Source: Pseudomonas sp. Q11
GTDB lineage: Bacteria > Pseudomonadota > Gammaproteobacteria > Pseudomonadales > Pseudomonadaceae
Length of the DNA: 64,000 bases
Direction of reading: 5' to 3'
NCBI RefSeq assembly: GCF_024494355.1
Contig: NZ_JAKNQY010000002.1
Location: 1-64,000, forward strand
Below the pieces are notes generated by a model. It had not been told where the DNA came from and did no database searches. It was given only the letters and a program-made list of their open reading frames with translations. Position 1 is the stretch's first letter. Every line of letters starts with the position of its first letter. The position numbers were made by a program, and so were the translations under genes. Of this stretch, positions 17,150 through 26,183 are shown one piece after another.

Positions 17150-19528
17150 ATGAAATTCAGTGAACAATGGCTGCGCGGCTGGGTAAGCCCGCAGGTAAGC
17201 CGGGACGAGCTGGTTGCTCGCCTGTCGATGGCCGGTCTTGAGGTCGATAGCGTGACGCCGGCCGCCGGTGAATTCAGCGGGGTGGTGGTGGGCGAGGTGC
17301 TGAGCACCGAGCAGCATCCGGACGCTGACAAGCTGCGGGTTTGCCAGGTCAGCAATGGCACGGAAACCTTTCAGGTGGTCTGCGGCGCGCCAAACGTGCG
17401 CCCGGGCCTGAAGATCCCGTTCGCCATGATCGGTGCCGAACTGCCGGGTGATTTCAAGATCAAGAAAGCCAAGCTGCGCGGCGTCGAGTCCAACGGCATG
17501 TTGTGCTCCCAGGCTGAACTGCAGGTTGGCGAGGGCAACGATGGCTTGATGGAACTTCCGGCTGATGCGCCGGTTGGCCAGGACATCCGTGAATACCTGG
17601 GTCTGGACGATGCGAGCATCGAGGTCGACCTGACACCGAACCGTGGTGACTGCCTGTCCCTGGCCGGTCTGGCCCGTGAGGTGGGTGCGTTGTATGCCGT
17701 CCCGGTGGCACGTCCAGCGGTGGCGACCGTTGCGGCGGTGCATGATGAAGTGCGTTCGGTTGAAGTCCTGGCACCGTCGGCATGCCCGCGTTATCTGGGG
17801 CGCGTCATCCGTAATGTCGATCTGTCCAAGCCGACCCCGCTGTGGATGGTCGAGCGCCTGCGTCGCGCCGACGTGCGCAGCATCGACGCTGCTGTCGATA
17901 TCACTAACTACGTGATGCTGGAGCTGGGTCAGCCGCTGCACGCGTTCGACCTTGCCGAAATCAACGGCGGCATCCGCGTGCGCATGGCTGAGGAAGGCGA
18001 GAAGCTGGTACTGCTCGATGGCCAGGAAGTGACCCTGCGCAGCGATACGCTGGTGATCGCCGACCACTCCCGTGCCCTGGCGATTGCCGGCGTCATGGGT
18101 GGCGAGCACAGCGGCGTCTCCACGACGACCCGTGATGTGTTCCTTGAAAGTGCGTTCTTCGACCAGATTGCGGTGGCTGGCAAGGCCCGTTCCTATGGCC
18201 TGCACACCGATGCCTCACACCGTTACGAGCGCGGCGTGGACTGGCAACTGGCCCGTGAAGCCATGGAGCGCGCCACTGGCCTGCTGCTGGAAATCACTGG
18301 CGGCGAAGCCGGCCCGATCATCGAAACCGTCAGCGAACAGCACCTGCCCAACATCGCACCGGTTACCCTGCGTGCCCAGCGCATCACCCAAATGCTTGGC
18401 ATGGAAATGGACCCGGCCGAAGTCGAGCGCCTGCTCAGCGCTCTGGGCCTGAACATCAGCGCCGACGGGGCAGGGCAGTGGCGTGTCGAAGTGCCAAGCC
18501 ATCGCTTCGATATCAGCCTGGAAGTCGATCTGATCGAAGAACTGGCCCGTCTGTACGGCTACAACCGTTTGCCGGTTCGCTACCCGCAGGCGCGCCTGGC
18601 CCCACAGGCCAAGGCTGAGGCCCGTAGCGACCTGCCGGAACTGCGCCGTCTGCTGGTGGCTCGTGGGTATCAGGAAGCGATCACCTACAGCTTCATCGAC
18701 CCGCGTCAGTTTGAACTGTTCAACCCGGGTGCCGAGCCGCTGTTACTGGCTAACCCGATTTCCAACGACATGGCGGCCATGCGCTCGTCCCTGTGGCCCG
18801 GCCTGGTCAAGTCGCTCCAGCACAACCTGAACCGCCAACAGGATCGTGTACGTCTGTTCGAAAGCGGCCTGCGCTTCGTTGGTCAGTTGGAAGGCTTGAA
18901 GCAAGAGCCGATGCTGGCCGGTGTCGTTTGCGGCAGTCGTTTGCCGGAAGGCTGGGCGCAAGGTCGCGATGTCGTCGACTTCTTCGACGTCAAGGCTGAC
19001 GTGGAAGCGGTCCTGGGCTTCGCCGGCGCGCTCGACGCGTTCACCTTCGTGCCGGGCAAGCATCCGGCGCTGCATCCGGGGCAGACAGCGCGCATTGAGC
19101 GTGATGGGCGTGAAGTCGGCTATGTCGGGGCGATTCACCCTGAGCTGTCCAAGACTTTGGGCCTGGATCGTCCTGTGTTCGTTTTCGAGCTGGTTCTGGG
19201 CGAAGTGGCATTGGGGAAAATGCCGAAATTCCAGGAGTTATCGCGCTTTCCTGAAGTGCGGCGTGACCTTGCGCTGCTGGCCGACCGCGACGTTGCATCC
19301 AGCGCCGTACTGGATGTAATCCGTGAAAATGCAGGCGAATGGCTCACGGACCTCAGGCTATTTGACGTGTATCAGGGTAAAGGCATTGATCCGCATAGAA
19401 AAAGCCTTGCAGTCGGCTTGACCTGGCAGCATCCATCGCGCACTCTTAATGACGATGAGGTGAATACCGCAACGCAGAATATCCTCACCTCGCTCGAAAA
19501 CAGGTTGAACGCCACGTTAAGGAAGTGA
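17150..19528 (+). CDS. pheT: Phenylalanyl-tRNA synthetase, beta subunit
   Basis: This 792-residue subunit carries the tRNA-binding EMAP-like domain (residues about 40-150, with EQHPDADKLRVCQV), the B3/B4 editing region, the B5 DNA-binding-like fold, an inactive class II-like core and the C-terminal anticodon-binding FDX domain (RFPEVRRDLALL). TAGGAG precedes the ATG. Its stop lies 3 bases before ihfA, whose ribosome binding site sits inside the pheT end. Confidence 0.98.
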   Translation: MKFSEQWLRGWVSPQVSRDELVARLSMAGLEVDSVTPAAGEFSGVVVGEVLSTEQHPDADKLRVCQVSNGTETFQVVCGAPNVRPGLKIPFAMIGAELPGDFKIKKAKLRGVESNGMLCSQAELQVGEGNDGLMELPADAPVGQDIREYLGLDDASIEVDLTPNRGDCLSLAGLAREVGALYAVPVARPAVATVAAVHDEVRSVEVLAPSACPRYLGRVIRNVDLSKPTPLWMVERLRRADVRSIDAAVDITNYVMLELGQPLHAFDLAEINGGIRVRMAEEGEKLVLLDGQEVTLRSDTLVIADHSRALAIAGVMGGEHSGVSTTTRDVFLESAFFDQIAVAGKARSYGLHTDASHRYERGVDWQLAREAMERATGLLLEITGGEAGPIIETVSEQHLPNIAPVTLRAQRITQMLGMEMDPAEVERLLSALGLNISADGAGQWRVEVPSHRFDISLEVDLIEELARLYGYNRLPVRYPQARLAPQAKAEARSDLPELRRLLVARGYQEAITYSFIDPRQFELFNPGAEPLLLANPISNDMAAMRSSLWPGLVKSLQHNLNRQQDRVRLFESGLRFVGQLEGLKQEPMLAGVVCGSRLPEGWAQGRDVVDFFDVKADVEAVLGFAGALDAFTFVPGKHPALHPGQTARIERDGREVGYVGAIHPELSKTLGLDRPVFVFELVLGEVALGKMPKFQELSRFPEVRRDLALLADRDVASSAVLDVIRENAGEWLTDLRLFDVYQGKGIDPHRKSLAVGLTWQHPSRTLNDDEVNTATQNILTSLENRLNATLRK

Positions 19529-19531
19529 CGT

Positions 19532-19834
19532 ATGGGGGCTCTGACGAAAGCTGAGATGGCGGAACGTCTGTATGAGGAGCTGGGCCTGAATAAACGGGAG
19601 GCCAAAGAATTGGTCGAACTGTTTTTCGAAGAAATCAGGCACGCTCTGGAAGACAACGAACAGGTCAAATTGTCCGGTTTCGGCAATTTCGACCTGCGGG
19701 ACAAACGCCAGCGGCCTGGCCGCAATCCGAAAACGGGTGAAGAAATCCCGATCACGGCTCGCCGTGTGGTCACCTTTCGTCCAGGGCAGAAGTTGAAGGC
19801 CCGAGTTGAGGCTTATGCTGGAACCAAGTCATAA
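19532..19834 (+). CDS. ihfA: Integration host factor, alpha subunit
   Basis: This 100-residue DNA-bending protein pairs with IhfB. Family marks are [43 protein letters not shown] with the beta-arm Pro that wedges DNA, and [21 protein letters not shown] lies just before the start. The end overlaps the next gene by 20 bases. Confidence 0.97.
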   Translation: MGALTKAEMAERLYEELGLNKREAKELVELFFEEIRHALEDNEQVKLSGFGNFDLRDKRQRPGRNPKTGEEIPITARRVVTFRPGQKLKARVEAYAGTKS

Positions 19835-20171
19835 CGACGAGCTACCCGTCATCCCGGGCAAACGCTACTTCACCATTGGTGAAGTCAGCGAGCTGTGTGC
19901 GGTAAAACCGCATGTGCTGCGCTATTGGGAGCAGGAGTTTCCTCAACTCAACCCGGTCAAGCGCCGCGGTAACCGCCGGTATTATCAGCGACAAGACGTG
20001 CTGATGATCCGGCAGATCCGCGCGCTGCTGTACGACCAGGGGTTCACCATCGGCGGAGCGCGCTTGCGCCTCTCCGGTGATGAGGCCAAAGACGATACCA
20101 CCCAGTACAAACAGATGATCCGCCAGATGATCGCCGAGCTTGAAGATGTGCTGGTGGTGCTCAAGAAATAA
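19815..20171 (+). CDS. MerR-family regulator next to ihfA
   Basis: This 118-residue protein has the MerR helix-turn-helix ([25 protein letters not shown]) with the RYWE motif and wing [12 protein letters not shown]-terminal helix follows, with no metal-binding Cys motif. It is a conserved companion of ihfA in Pseudomonas with no assigned signal. The ATG at 19815 lies inside the end of ihfA; the upstream TTG is less likely. Confidence 0.88.
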   Translation: MLEPSHNDELPVIPGKRYFTIGEVSELCAVKPHVLRYWEQEFPQLNPVKRRGNRRYYQRQDVLMIRQIRALLYDQGFTIGGARLRLSGDEAKDDTTQYKQMIRQMIAELEDVLVVLKK

Positions 20172-20260
20172 ATTTCTGCTTTTAAATCTTCCAGTTTTCA
20201 AAAGCTTGCGATATATTCTTGAGCGTTCCGTTGAGAGACGGAACAAGATTCACGCCTAGT

Positions 20261-20337
20261 CGGGGCGTAGCGCAGTCCGGTAGCGCACTAGCATGGGGTG
20301 CTAGGGGTCGAGTGTTCGAATCACTCCGTCCCGACCA
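20261..20337 (+). tRNA. tRNA-Pro (anticodon GGG)
   Basis: The 77-base gene folds as a tRNA: acceptor CGGGGCG pairs with CGTCCCG, the anticodon arm CTAGC-ATGGGGT-GCTAG has a 7-base loop with anticodon GGG, the T arm holds GTTCGAATC, and an encoded CCA ends the gene. A Rho-independent terminator follows. It is the integration site of the island: its last part is repeated at 43460. Confidence 0.96.
20293..20333 (+). repeat. attL: 41-bp repeat inside tRNA-Pro
   Basis: These 41 bases, from the anticodon loop to the acceptor stem, recur without mismatch at 43460-43500. The pair marks the ends of the island. Confidence 0.9.
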
Positions 20338-20347
20338 TATTATTCAA

Positions 20348-20385
20348 AGGGTTGCGAGATTTTATCTCGCGACCCTTTTTTATTT
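20348..20385 (+). terminator. tRNA-Pro terminator
   Basis: AGGGTTGCGAGAT and ATCTCGCGACCCT pair around TTT and are followed by a T-rich run. A near-identical copy lies at 43511-43547 after the right repeat. Confidence 0.85.
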
Positions 20386-20782
20386 TTGGTCGTTTTTACC
20401 CCCACAAAACGACTGGCTCTGGGTGGAATCTTCACCTGATACCAAGGCCGGAATTTTCCCCGTTGGCTTTAGTCCCAGCTTGAGTTGACGACGGTTTATG
20501 GGTTCATTTCTGCCAAACGTTACCGGCACTATTGGCTGGCCGATTGTTGCCTGTCGCCAAAGGCTGCAATCGGTAATAGCTGCCGGTGGCGGCAGCAGAA
20601 GTCGGCCAGAACGGAGGGTCCCCCCAGCGGAGTCACGCTGGAGACGTTCTCGGTGGCGCACGGAAACTACCGGAATATTGGCGAACGATCGGATATTGAC
20701 GTCCAGAAGGAATTCCTTTGAACGCCGACATGAAACGGGAAAGGTCGCTAGCGCCGCCGTGCTCGTCTGAATTCAACGGAGT
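20386..20782. other. Left end of the island, no gene seen
   Basis: About 400 bases without a convincing gene. The first 130 or so (20390-20520) resemble 43553-43690 beyond the right repeat, including the shared stretch with CCCACAAAACG and CTCTGGGTGG. The rest holds nothing I can identify. Confidence 0.5.
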
Positions 20783-21487
20783 TTATGCTGATTCGAGCTT
20801 CAACCAATCGAGCAAGGCGTTTTGAGCTTGGAGTGAAGCCTCAAAAGGAGCCATATGTCCACTGTCCTCGAATATCTTCAAATGGGAGCCGGTAACTCGG
20901 CTAGTTATGAATTCGTGCTGCGTTACAGGGCTCCATGCATCCTGCCGACCTACGCCAACCAGAGTGGGGCAATTGATAGCCGCTAGTTGCGGGGAGGCGT
21001 CCTTCCGATTCAGCAATGCCTTGATCTGACGCGCCAATATATCTGGCGTCATACGCAAAACCATTTCACGGAGTGGCTCAATGAAGGCAGCATTTTGGGC
21101 ATGCTTAGGAAGCAACATAGGCGGTAGCCAGTGCTCCACGACTGCGACCATGCCGTGTTGATACGCAAGGTCCACCAGCGCCTGGCGGGAATGACTTTCG
21201 CCAGATTTGACGGGGTGCACACCTGTGCTGAGAAGGGCTATACGGGTTATTCGTTGCGGCGCACGGCGGTAGACTTCGAGTGCAACTCGAGCCCCCATAG
21301 AATGACCTGCGAGCGAGAACCGATCGGGTGCTGCGTCTAGTACCCGCTCGGCCATCGCGCCTATTTCATCGAACCCGCTGAAGTCAATCGTCATGATTCG
21401 AGCGTGGCGTGCCAGACCTGGCATCACTTTCATCCAAATGGTGTCGTCACACATGAGACCTGACAGGAGTAAGAGATCTGGCTTCAT
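20783..21487 (-). CDS. Alpha/beta hydrolase
   Basis: This 234-residue cytoplasmic alpha/beta-fold hydrolase shows the nucleophile elbow GHSMGA (Ser near residue 63), an Asp in GVGRQDAW near 184 and the catalytic His in EDSGHMAPFE near 212. No signal peptide is present. It is the last gene of the minus-strand catabolic run, 100 bases after the transporter. An ester-cleaving step that frees an aromatic acid would fit, but the substrate is unknown. It is too general a fold to call as a ring-fission hydrolase. Confidence 0.8.
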   Translation of the reverse strand: MKPDLLLLSGLMCDDTIWMKVMPGLARHARIMTIDFSGFDEIGAMAERVLDAAPDRFSLAGHSMGARVALEVYRRAPQRITRIALLSTGVHPVKSGESHSRQALVDLAYQHGMVAVVEHWLPPMLLPKHAQNAAFIEPLREMVLRMTPDILARQIKALLNRKDASPQLAAINCPTLVGVGRQDAWSPVTQHEFITSRVTGSHLKIFEDSGHMAPFEASLQAQNALLDWLKLESA

Positions 21488-21587
21488 ATGCGGCTCGACT
21501 ACTGCTGCGGTTTAAACGCTTAGGCAGACTAATGGCTATTTTCACCGAGGGGGCTGCTGCTCGTTGCTATTGGGTTTAGCGAAATAT

Positions 21588-22913
21588 CTACGTTTTTTTG
21601 GCCGATTCCTGGAAAGGTATTAGCTTAACCAAGACGATCGCTGCAATGATCATAGGTGCCGAGAGAATCGCGATATACATGGTTTTATCGAGACCCATCG
21701 CTATCAGATACCCAGCTAAAAGCGGCCCTGCCACAGCGCCAAGCCGGCCCGCGCCCATGGCAATGCCGGTGCCAGTGCTTCGTACGTGTACAGGGAAGAC
21801 GCCTGGCACCAGTACGTAAAGCGAATTGACCGCGGAGAACAAGCAGAAGCCTACTGCAATGGCTGCTACCAGTAGAGCCATGCTCGCCCCCGGTGCGGCG
21901 GCAAACGCCACGGCGGTAATGACCAGCCCCAGCATGAATGCTGCAGCTAACGCTCTAGGCCCCAGTTTCTGAGCCAGAAAGCCATAGACCAAGCAACCTA
22001 CTATTCCCCCTAGGTTCATTAACAAAGAACCTGAAATTCCCATGGTTTGAGTCATACCACTCTGTGTGAGGATTTGCGGTGTCCAGCTGAGTAGGAAGTA
22101 ACAAGTCATCATGACTGTGAAATAAACGACGCTGGTGAAAAACAATCGACTGACCATGTCGCCACTCTTAAGCAACGCAAATAAGCCAGGCTTGGTGTCC
22201 GTTACGGAGTGATGAGTGGGAAGCAGGTCCAGTTGGGGCATTCCCATTTTCGATAAAATCCGGTTGCAACGTTCCAAAGCATTGGCCGGTTTTTTAGCAA
22301 TCAAGTAGTCGACCGACTCTGGCATGGCAATCCAGATGAGAGGAAGCAATAGCGCCGCGGCGCCAGCACCAAACAAATAAACCGACTGCCATCCGTACGC
22401 TTGAATGAGAAACACGGAAAAGATTCCGCCCAACGTAGCGCCTACTGGATACCCGAGCGCCATAAGCGAAACGCACAATGCTTTTCGGCGAGCCGACGAA
22501 TATTCAGTCACCATGATGTTCACATTGGCCAGAATTCCGCCAATGCCGATCCCCGTGACCACACGCATAAAAGCCAGCTCGCCGAGTCCGCTTGTAAACG
22601 CGGATAATCCCATCCCTACCAGCAATAGCATCATGCAAAACATGATCGTCGGCTTTCGCCCGACAATGTCGCCGATCGGCGCAACTGCAACAGCGCCGAG
22701 TCCCATTCCTGCCAGACCGGCACTGAATAAGAACCCAAGGTCGGTGGGGGCAAGTCCCCAATTTATCGATATTGCGGGACCGGTATAGGCCACCACAAGA
22801 ACGTCAAAGCCATCCAGGCCAGCAATAAGGGTACAAAGCGCAACGATCAATATTTGATAGTTACTCATTTTTCCCTGTTTGATAGTGTCCAAGATATCAG
22901 CAGCATTATTCAT
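21588..22913 (-). CDS. Aromatic acid:H+ symporter (MFS, AAHS family)
   Basis: This 441-residue transporter has twelve predicted membrane segments. The DGFD motif near residue 34 in the first segment and PIGDIVGRKPT between segments 2 and 3 are hallmarks of the aromatic acid/H+ symport family (PcaK, GalT, BenK). It would import protocatechuate, gallate or a related benzoate. It is encoded between ligC and the hydrolase on the same strand. The exact substrate cannot be told from sequence alone. Confidence 0.9.
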   Translation of the reverse strand: MNNAADILDTIKQGKMSNYQILIVALCTLIAGLDGFDVLVVAYTGPAISINWGLAPTDLGFLFSAGLAGMGLGAVAVAPIGDIVGRKPTIMFCMMLLLVGMGLSAFTSGLGELAFMRVVTGIGIGGILANVNIMVTEYSSARRKALCVSLMALGYPVGATLGGIFSVFLIQAYGWQSVYLFGAGAAALLLPLIWIAMPESVDYLIAKKPANALERCNRILSKMGMPQLDLLPTHHSVTDTKPGLFALLKSGDMVSRLFFTSVVYFTVMMTCYFLLSWTPQILTQSGMTQTMGISGSLLMNLGGIVGCLVYGFLAQKLGPRALAAAFMLGLVITAVAFAAAPGASMALLVAAIAVGFCLFSAVNSLYVLVPGVFPVHVRSTGTGIAMGAGRLGAVAGPLLAGYLIAMGLDKTMYIAILSAPMIIAAIVLVKLIPFQESAKKT

Positions 22914-22955
22914 TATTGTTCTGCCTTGTGATTGGGTTATTGATCAGTACGAACG

Positions 22956-23954
22956 TCAGTCCGTGGGTGGGGTGAAGCCTATGCGGGCGGGCATCGAATC
23001 CTGTATCGCACCCAGTAATCGGTAGCAGTTCATGACACCGCTCACACTGGAGCGCGGCTCGCGATCGTTGCGTATCGCATCGATGAACTCCCGATCCTGC
23101 AACTCGATGCCATCGGCATATGGACCGGTACTCGACAGGTCGACGGGCAACCCATAGCCATCGCTCAATTCGTCATACCGGGCAAGGTAGGTACCTCGAT
23201 CTCCGATAAAACGAAAATGACTACCAAAGGGGCCTTCGTTATTGAAGCTCAGGCTCAAGCTGCATAACGCTCCGTTGTTACTCTTGAGTTGCAATGAAAG
23301 GTCCATGGCGATCCCCAATTGCGGATCCAGAGGACCTTCCAGCACGTTCCAAGCAATGACTTCACTGTCTGTCTGATACTGAAAAAGGTCGACGGTATGT
23401 GCAGCGTGATGCCACAACAAACTGTCGGTCCATTGTCTAGGCTGGCCTTCGGCGTTCAGATTCTCACGACGCATAAAATGCGTGGAAACCACGAGATGCT
23501 GGAGACGTAGACGGTCCTCATATATCTGCTGATGGAGCCATTGATGAGAAGGATTGAAGCGCCGCGTGTGCCCGACCATCGCGACGCAAGAACTTTTGGC
23601 GCTTACCTCCAAGAGGCGTTCGGCATCAGGTAGGTTATCCGCCATCGGAATTTCCACCAGTACATGCTTGCCAGCCGCCAGGCACCGCATGGCCTGGGAA
23701 GCATGCAAGGGCGTGGGCGTACATAAAATCAACGCGTCGATATTTGGATCCGCCAGCGCAAAATCGAAATCGCAATAAGTCCTGTCAATACCATAGTGGG
23801 CTGCGAGCAAGCAGTTTTGTGCCTGATCGATACCCACCAGCGCTGTGACTACAGCACTCTCAATGTTTGCCAGCACGTCCAGGTGTTTTCGCCCAAACGC
23901 GCCAAGGCCTACCAGCGCAATCCGTACCCTGGCCCCGGTGTCTGAATCAGTCAT
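22956..23954 (-). CDS. ligC: 4-carboxy-2-hydroxymuconate-6-semialdehyde dehydrogenase
   Basis: This 332-residue Gfo/Idh/MocA oxidoreductase oxidises the ring-fission product of protocatechuate 4,5-cleavage to 2-pyrone-4,6-dicarboxylate with NAD(P). The Rossmann motif VGLGAFG is near residue 15. It matches LigC in the segments VEIPMAD, VGHTRRFNPSHQW, SLLWHHAAHTVDLFQYQ, LQLKSNNGALCSLSLSFNN and GIELQDREFI. I chose the ATG at 23954, giving MTDSDTGARVRIALVG. It overlaps the ligB stop by 8 bases, so ligA-ligB-ligC are translationally coupled. Identification is from recalled family sequence. Confidence 0.9.
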   Translation of the reverse strand: MTDSDTGARVRIALVGLGAFGRKHLDVLANIESAVVTALVGIDQAQNCLLAAHYGIDRTYCDFDFALADPNIDALILCTPTPLHASQAMRCLAAGKHVLVEIPMADNLPDAERLLEVSAKSSCVAMVGHTRRFNPSHQWLHQQIYEDRLRLQHLVVSTHFMRRENLNAEGQPRQWTDSLLWHHAAHTVDLFQYQTDSEVIAWNVLEGPLDPQLGIAMDLSLQLKSNNGALCSLSLSFNNEGPFGSHFRFIGDRGTYLARYDELSDGYGLPVDLSSTGPYADGIELQDREFIDAIRNDREPRSSVSGVMNCYRLLGAIQDSMPARIGFTPPTD

Positions 23955-24786
23955 TTTCCAGCACCAGCAGACCATAGGCTGTGTTGGAGACGGGGATATG
24001 GTGGAAGCGGTGCAGCTCGCGGACTCGCTCGTTCATAGCACCACGCATGATCAGCCACATCACGAGTTCGATACCTTCCGAGCCTGTTTCACGCAGGTAC
24101 TCGGTGTGTCCGATATTCAGAAGCGTGGCCGGATCACTAACGAATTGATCCAGCCACTGGAGGTCATACTCCCGGTTGGTCAATCCTGCCCGTTCGCCCT
24201 GAAGCTGATGGGACATGCCCCCCGTGCCGAAAATAGCGACTTTGATGTCTTTGTCGTAACTGTCGATGGCACGACGTAGTGCCCTGCCCAATTGGAAGCA
24301 GCGGTTACCCGTTGGGGGAGGGTATTGAATGACGTTCACGCACAAAGGGATCACCTTGCACGGCCATGCATCAGGCTGCCCGTAGGCCAACGATAATGGC
24401 ACCGTCAACCCATGGTCGACGGTCATGTCGGTCACCAGAGTCATGTCAAACTCGTCGAGAATCAGGGACTCGGCAAGGTGCCAGGCAAAGTCAGGATCAC
24501 CGTGCACTTGCGGCACAGGCCGTGGCCCATAACCTTCATCATGAATATCGAACGTCGCTCCCATGCCAAGGGCAAAGGTCGGGATCAGCGACAGATCGAA
24601 CTGCGAAGCATGATCGTTGTAGACGACGATACAAACGTCCGGCTTGTGCTCGGCAATCCACGCGCGTGCAGGTTCTACTCCGTCGAATAAGGGTTTCCAA
24701 TAGGATTCGCCGGTCTTGCCGTGATCGATTGCCGCGCCAATGGCTGGCACATGAGACGTGCCTATCCCGCCAATTAAGTCAGCCAT
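23947..24786 (-). CDS. ligB: Protocatechuate 4,5-dioxygenase, beta (catalytic) subunit
   Basis: This 279-residue class III extradiol dioxygenase opens protocatechuate between C4 and C5. Iron ligands are visible at His12 (TSHVPA), His59 (YNDHAS) and the Glu of GSEGIEL near 240. The acid-base His lies in GTGGMSHQLQG near 193. It matches LigB along its length (GPRPVP, LILDEFDMT, VDHGLTVPLS). The start at 24786 gives the correct N-terminus and overlaps the ligA stop by 8 bases. Gallate or 3-O-methylgallate could also be accepted, as family members vary. Confidence 0.93.
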   Translation of the reverse strand: MADLIGGIGTSHVPAIGAAIDHGKTGESYWKPLFDGVEPARAWIAEHKPDVCIVVYNDHASQFDLSLIPTFALGMGATFDIHDEGYGPRPVPQVHGDPDFAWHLAESLILDEFDMTLVTDMTVDHGLTVPLSLAYGQPDAWPCKVIPLCVNVIQYPPPTGNRCFQLGRALRRAIDSYDKDIKVAIFGTGGMSHQLQGERAGLTNREYDLQWLDQFVSDPATLLNIGHTEYLRETGSEGIELVMWLIMRGAMNERVRELHRFHHIPVSNTAYGLLVLEND

Positions 24787-25180
24787 GCATTTGCTCCTTC
24801 TTGCTGCGATTGCCAACGATGGAGCGACCGCCATCGAGCATCATTTTCTGGAACGCCTCGAGAGACATTCCGTTGCCAGACATGGCTGCACCTGCTTGCT
24901 GCATGCTCAGCCCATCGAAGATGGCCAATTTGAACGTGTAGTAGATGTTCCCACCCAGCCTCAACATTTCTAGCCATTCGCGCTGCATCACTGCGGCGTG
25001 TTGTTGTTCTGTCATCGGGTGACGCTGCAGATACCCCAAGGGGTCGCGTCGAAACGCCTCCCGGTTTTCAGCCAGGTCCAGAGATTTGCAGAACATATTC
25101 AGCGCATAGCCCTTACGATGGTGGCTACCGTCGAACACATAAGTGCCGGGTATGTCGTCGTAGTCTTTTGGCCGATTCAT
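24779..25180 (-). CDS. ligA: Protocatechuate 4,5-dioxygenase, alpha subunit
   Basis: This 133-residue small subunit caps the active site of LigB. Its sequence shows the LigA pattern: GTYVFDGSHHRKGYALNMFCKSL, FRRDPLGYLQR, MTEQQHAAVMQREWLEMLRLGGNIYY and QQAGAAMSGNGMSLEAF. Separate alpha and beta genes in the order ligA-ligB match sphingomonad and Comamonas clusters. Gallate dioxygenase GalA instead fuses the two. Confidence 0.93.
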   Translation of the reverse strand: MNRPKDYDDIPGTYVFDGSHHRKGYALNMFCKSLDLAENREAFRRDPLGYLQRHPMTEQQHAAVMQREWLEMLRLGGNIYYTFKLAIFDGLSMQQAGAAMSGNGMSLEAFQKMMLDGGRSIVGNRSKKEQMHG

Positions 25181-25232
25181 AGCGGCTCCGGTAAGAAAAA
25201 TCAGGGTTGAAAAGGCTGGTTTCGCCGATGAG

Positions 25233-26138
25233 TCATGCCCAATACAAACGTGTCGGGTTGTCGACCAGCAGCTTGCGTTGCAGCTCGGCGGTGATCGCTA
25301 TGCGTGGGATGACATCCACCAGCAGCCCGTCATCGGGCATGTGATCCTTGAGGTTGGGGTGGGGCCAATCCGTCCCCCAAAGCACTCGGTCAGGGAACGT
25401 TTCGACGACCTTTCGGGCAAAAGGAATGGCATCGCGATATGGATGTGATTCGCCATTCAAGGCCGCAGGCCCGCTGAGACTCAAACGCTCCGGGCAACTG
25501 ACTTTCGTCCAGATATTGGAGTGCTCGGTGAGCAAGCGCAGGAACAGGCCGAATGACGGTCCGTCAACATTCTCACCGACGTCCGGGCGACCCATGTGGT
25601 CGACCACCACTGGCAGTGGCAGACCAACGAAGAAATCCCAAAGCTCAGGTAAGTCCTGCGCCTCGAAATACACCACCACATGCCAGCCTAATGGCGCGAT
25701 ACGCTGAGCAATAGCCTGTAATTCTTCACGAGGAGTGAAGTCCACCAGTCGCTTGACGAAGTTGAATCGCACGCCCCTTACACCTGCGCTATGAAGCTCC
25801 TGCAATTCTTCGTCGGTTACGTTGTTCTTGAGCGTAACGACGCCACGAGCCCGACCGCCTGAGTGCAGCAAGGCGTCGACCAATGCTCGATTGTCACTGC
25901 CGTGGCAGGTGGCCTGCACGATCACACTGCGGTCAACCCCCAGGCGTCGGTGCAAGGCGAACAACTGTTCTTTGGACGCATCGCACGGTGTGTATTTTCT
26001 TTCTGGTGCGAAGGGAAAACTGGCCGCGGGACCGAACACATGACAGTGAGCATCCACAGCGCCCGGAGGCAATTGAAAGGATGGCTTACTTGGATCGGGG
26101 TGAAAATTAAGCCAGCCGGGGGTGATATCGCTAGTCAT
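25233..26138 (-). CDS. ligI: 2-pyrone-4,6-dicarboxylate hydrolase
   Basis: This 301-residue amidohydrolase opens the lactone 2-pyrone-4,6-dicarboxylate to 4-oxalomesaconate. It matches LigI closely: PPGAVDAHCHVFGP (metal-site HCH), VIVQATCHGSDN, GVRGVRFNFVKRLVD, VVVDHMGRPDVGE, and RVLWGTDWPHPN with the catalytic Asp, ending NPTRLYW. It lies between ligA and the tautomerase gene on the same strand, as expected for the pathway. Confidence 0.93.
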   Translation of the reverse strand: MTSDITPGWLNFHPDPSKPSFQLPPGAVDAHCHVFGPAASFPFAPERKYTPCDASKEQLFALHRRLGVDRSVIVQATCHGSDNRALVDALLHSGGRARGVVTLKNNVTDEELQELHSAGVRGVRFNFVKRLVDFTPREELQAIAQRIAPLGWHVVVYFEAQDLPELWDFFVGLPLPVVVDHMGRPDVGENVDGPSFGLFLRLLTEHSNIWTKVSCPERLSLSGPAALNGESHPYRDAIPFARKVVETFPDRVLWGTDWPHPNLKDHMPDDGLLVDVIPRIAITAELQRKLLVDNPTRLYWA

Positions 26139-26183
26139 GATTACTCTCGATGGAGGTGGAACGCTGCATTTTTTAGACTGGAA

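Noticed and set aside
20398-20520. A CRISPR-like or tandem repeat array at the island end
   Set aside because: The recurring stretches are only three scattered copies near the att sites, not a regular array.
22956-23954. Phthalate dihydrodiol dehydrogenase, because that enzyme shares the Gfo/Idh/MocA fold and a phthalate-type oxygenase is nearby
   Set aside because: The specific segments (VGHTRRFNPSHQW, LLWHHAAHTVDLF, ELQDREFI) match LigC, and the gene is coupled to ligAB.
24779-24786. Gallate dioxygenase GalA as the ring-cleavage enzyme
   Set aside because: GalA is a fused alpha-beta protein; here two separate subunit genes overlap by 8 bases, as in LigAB.
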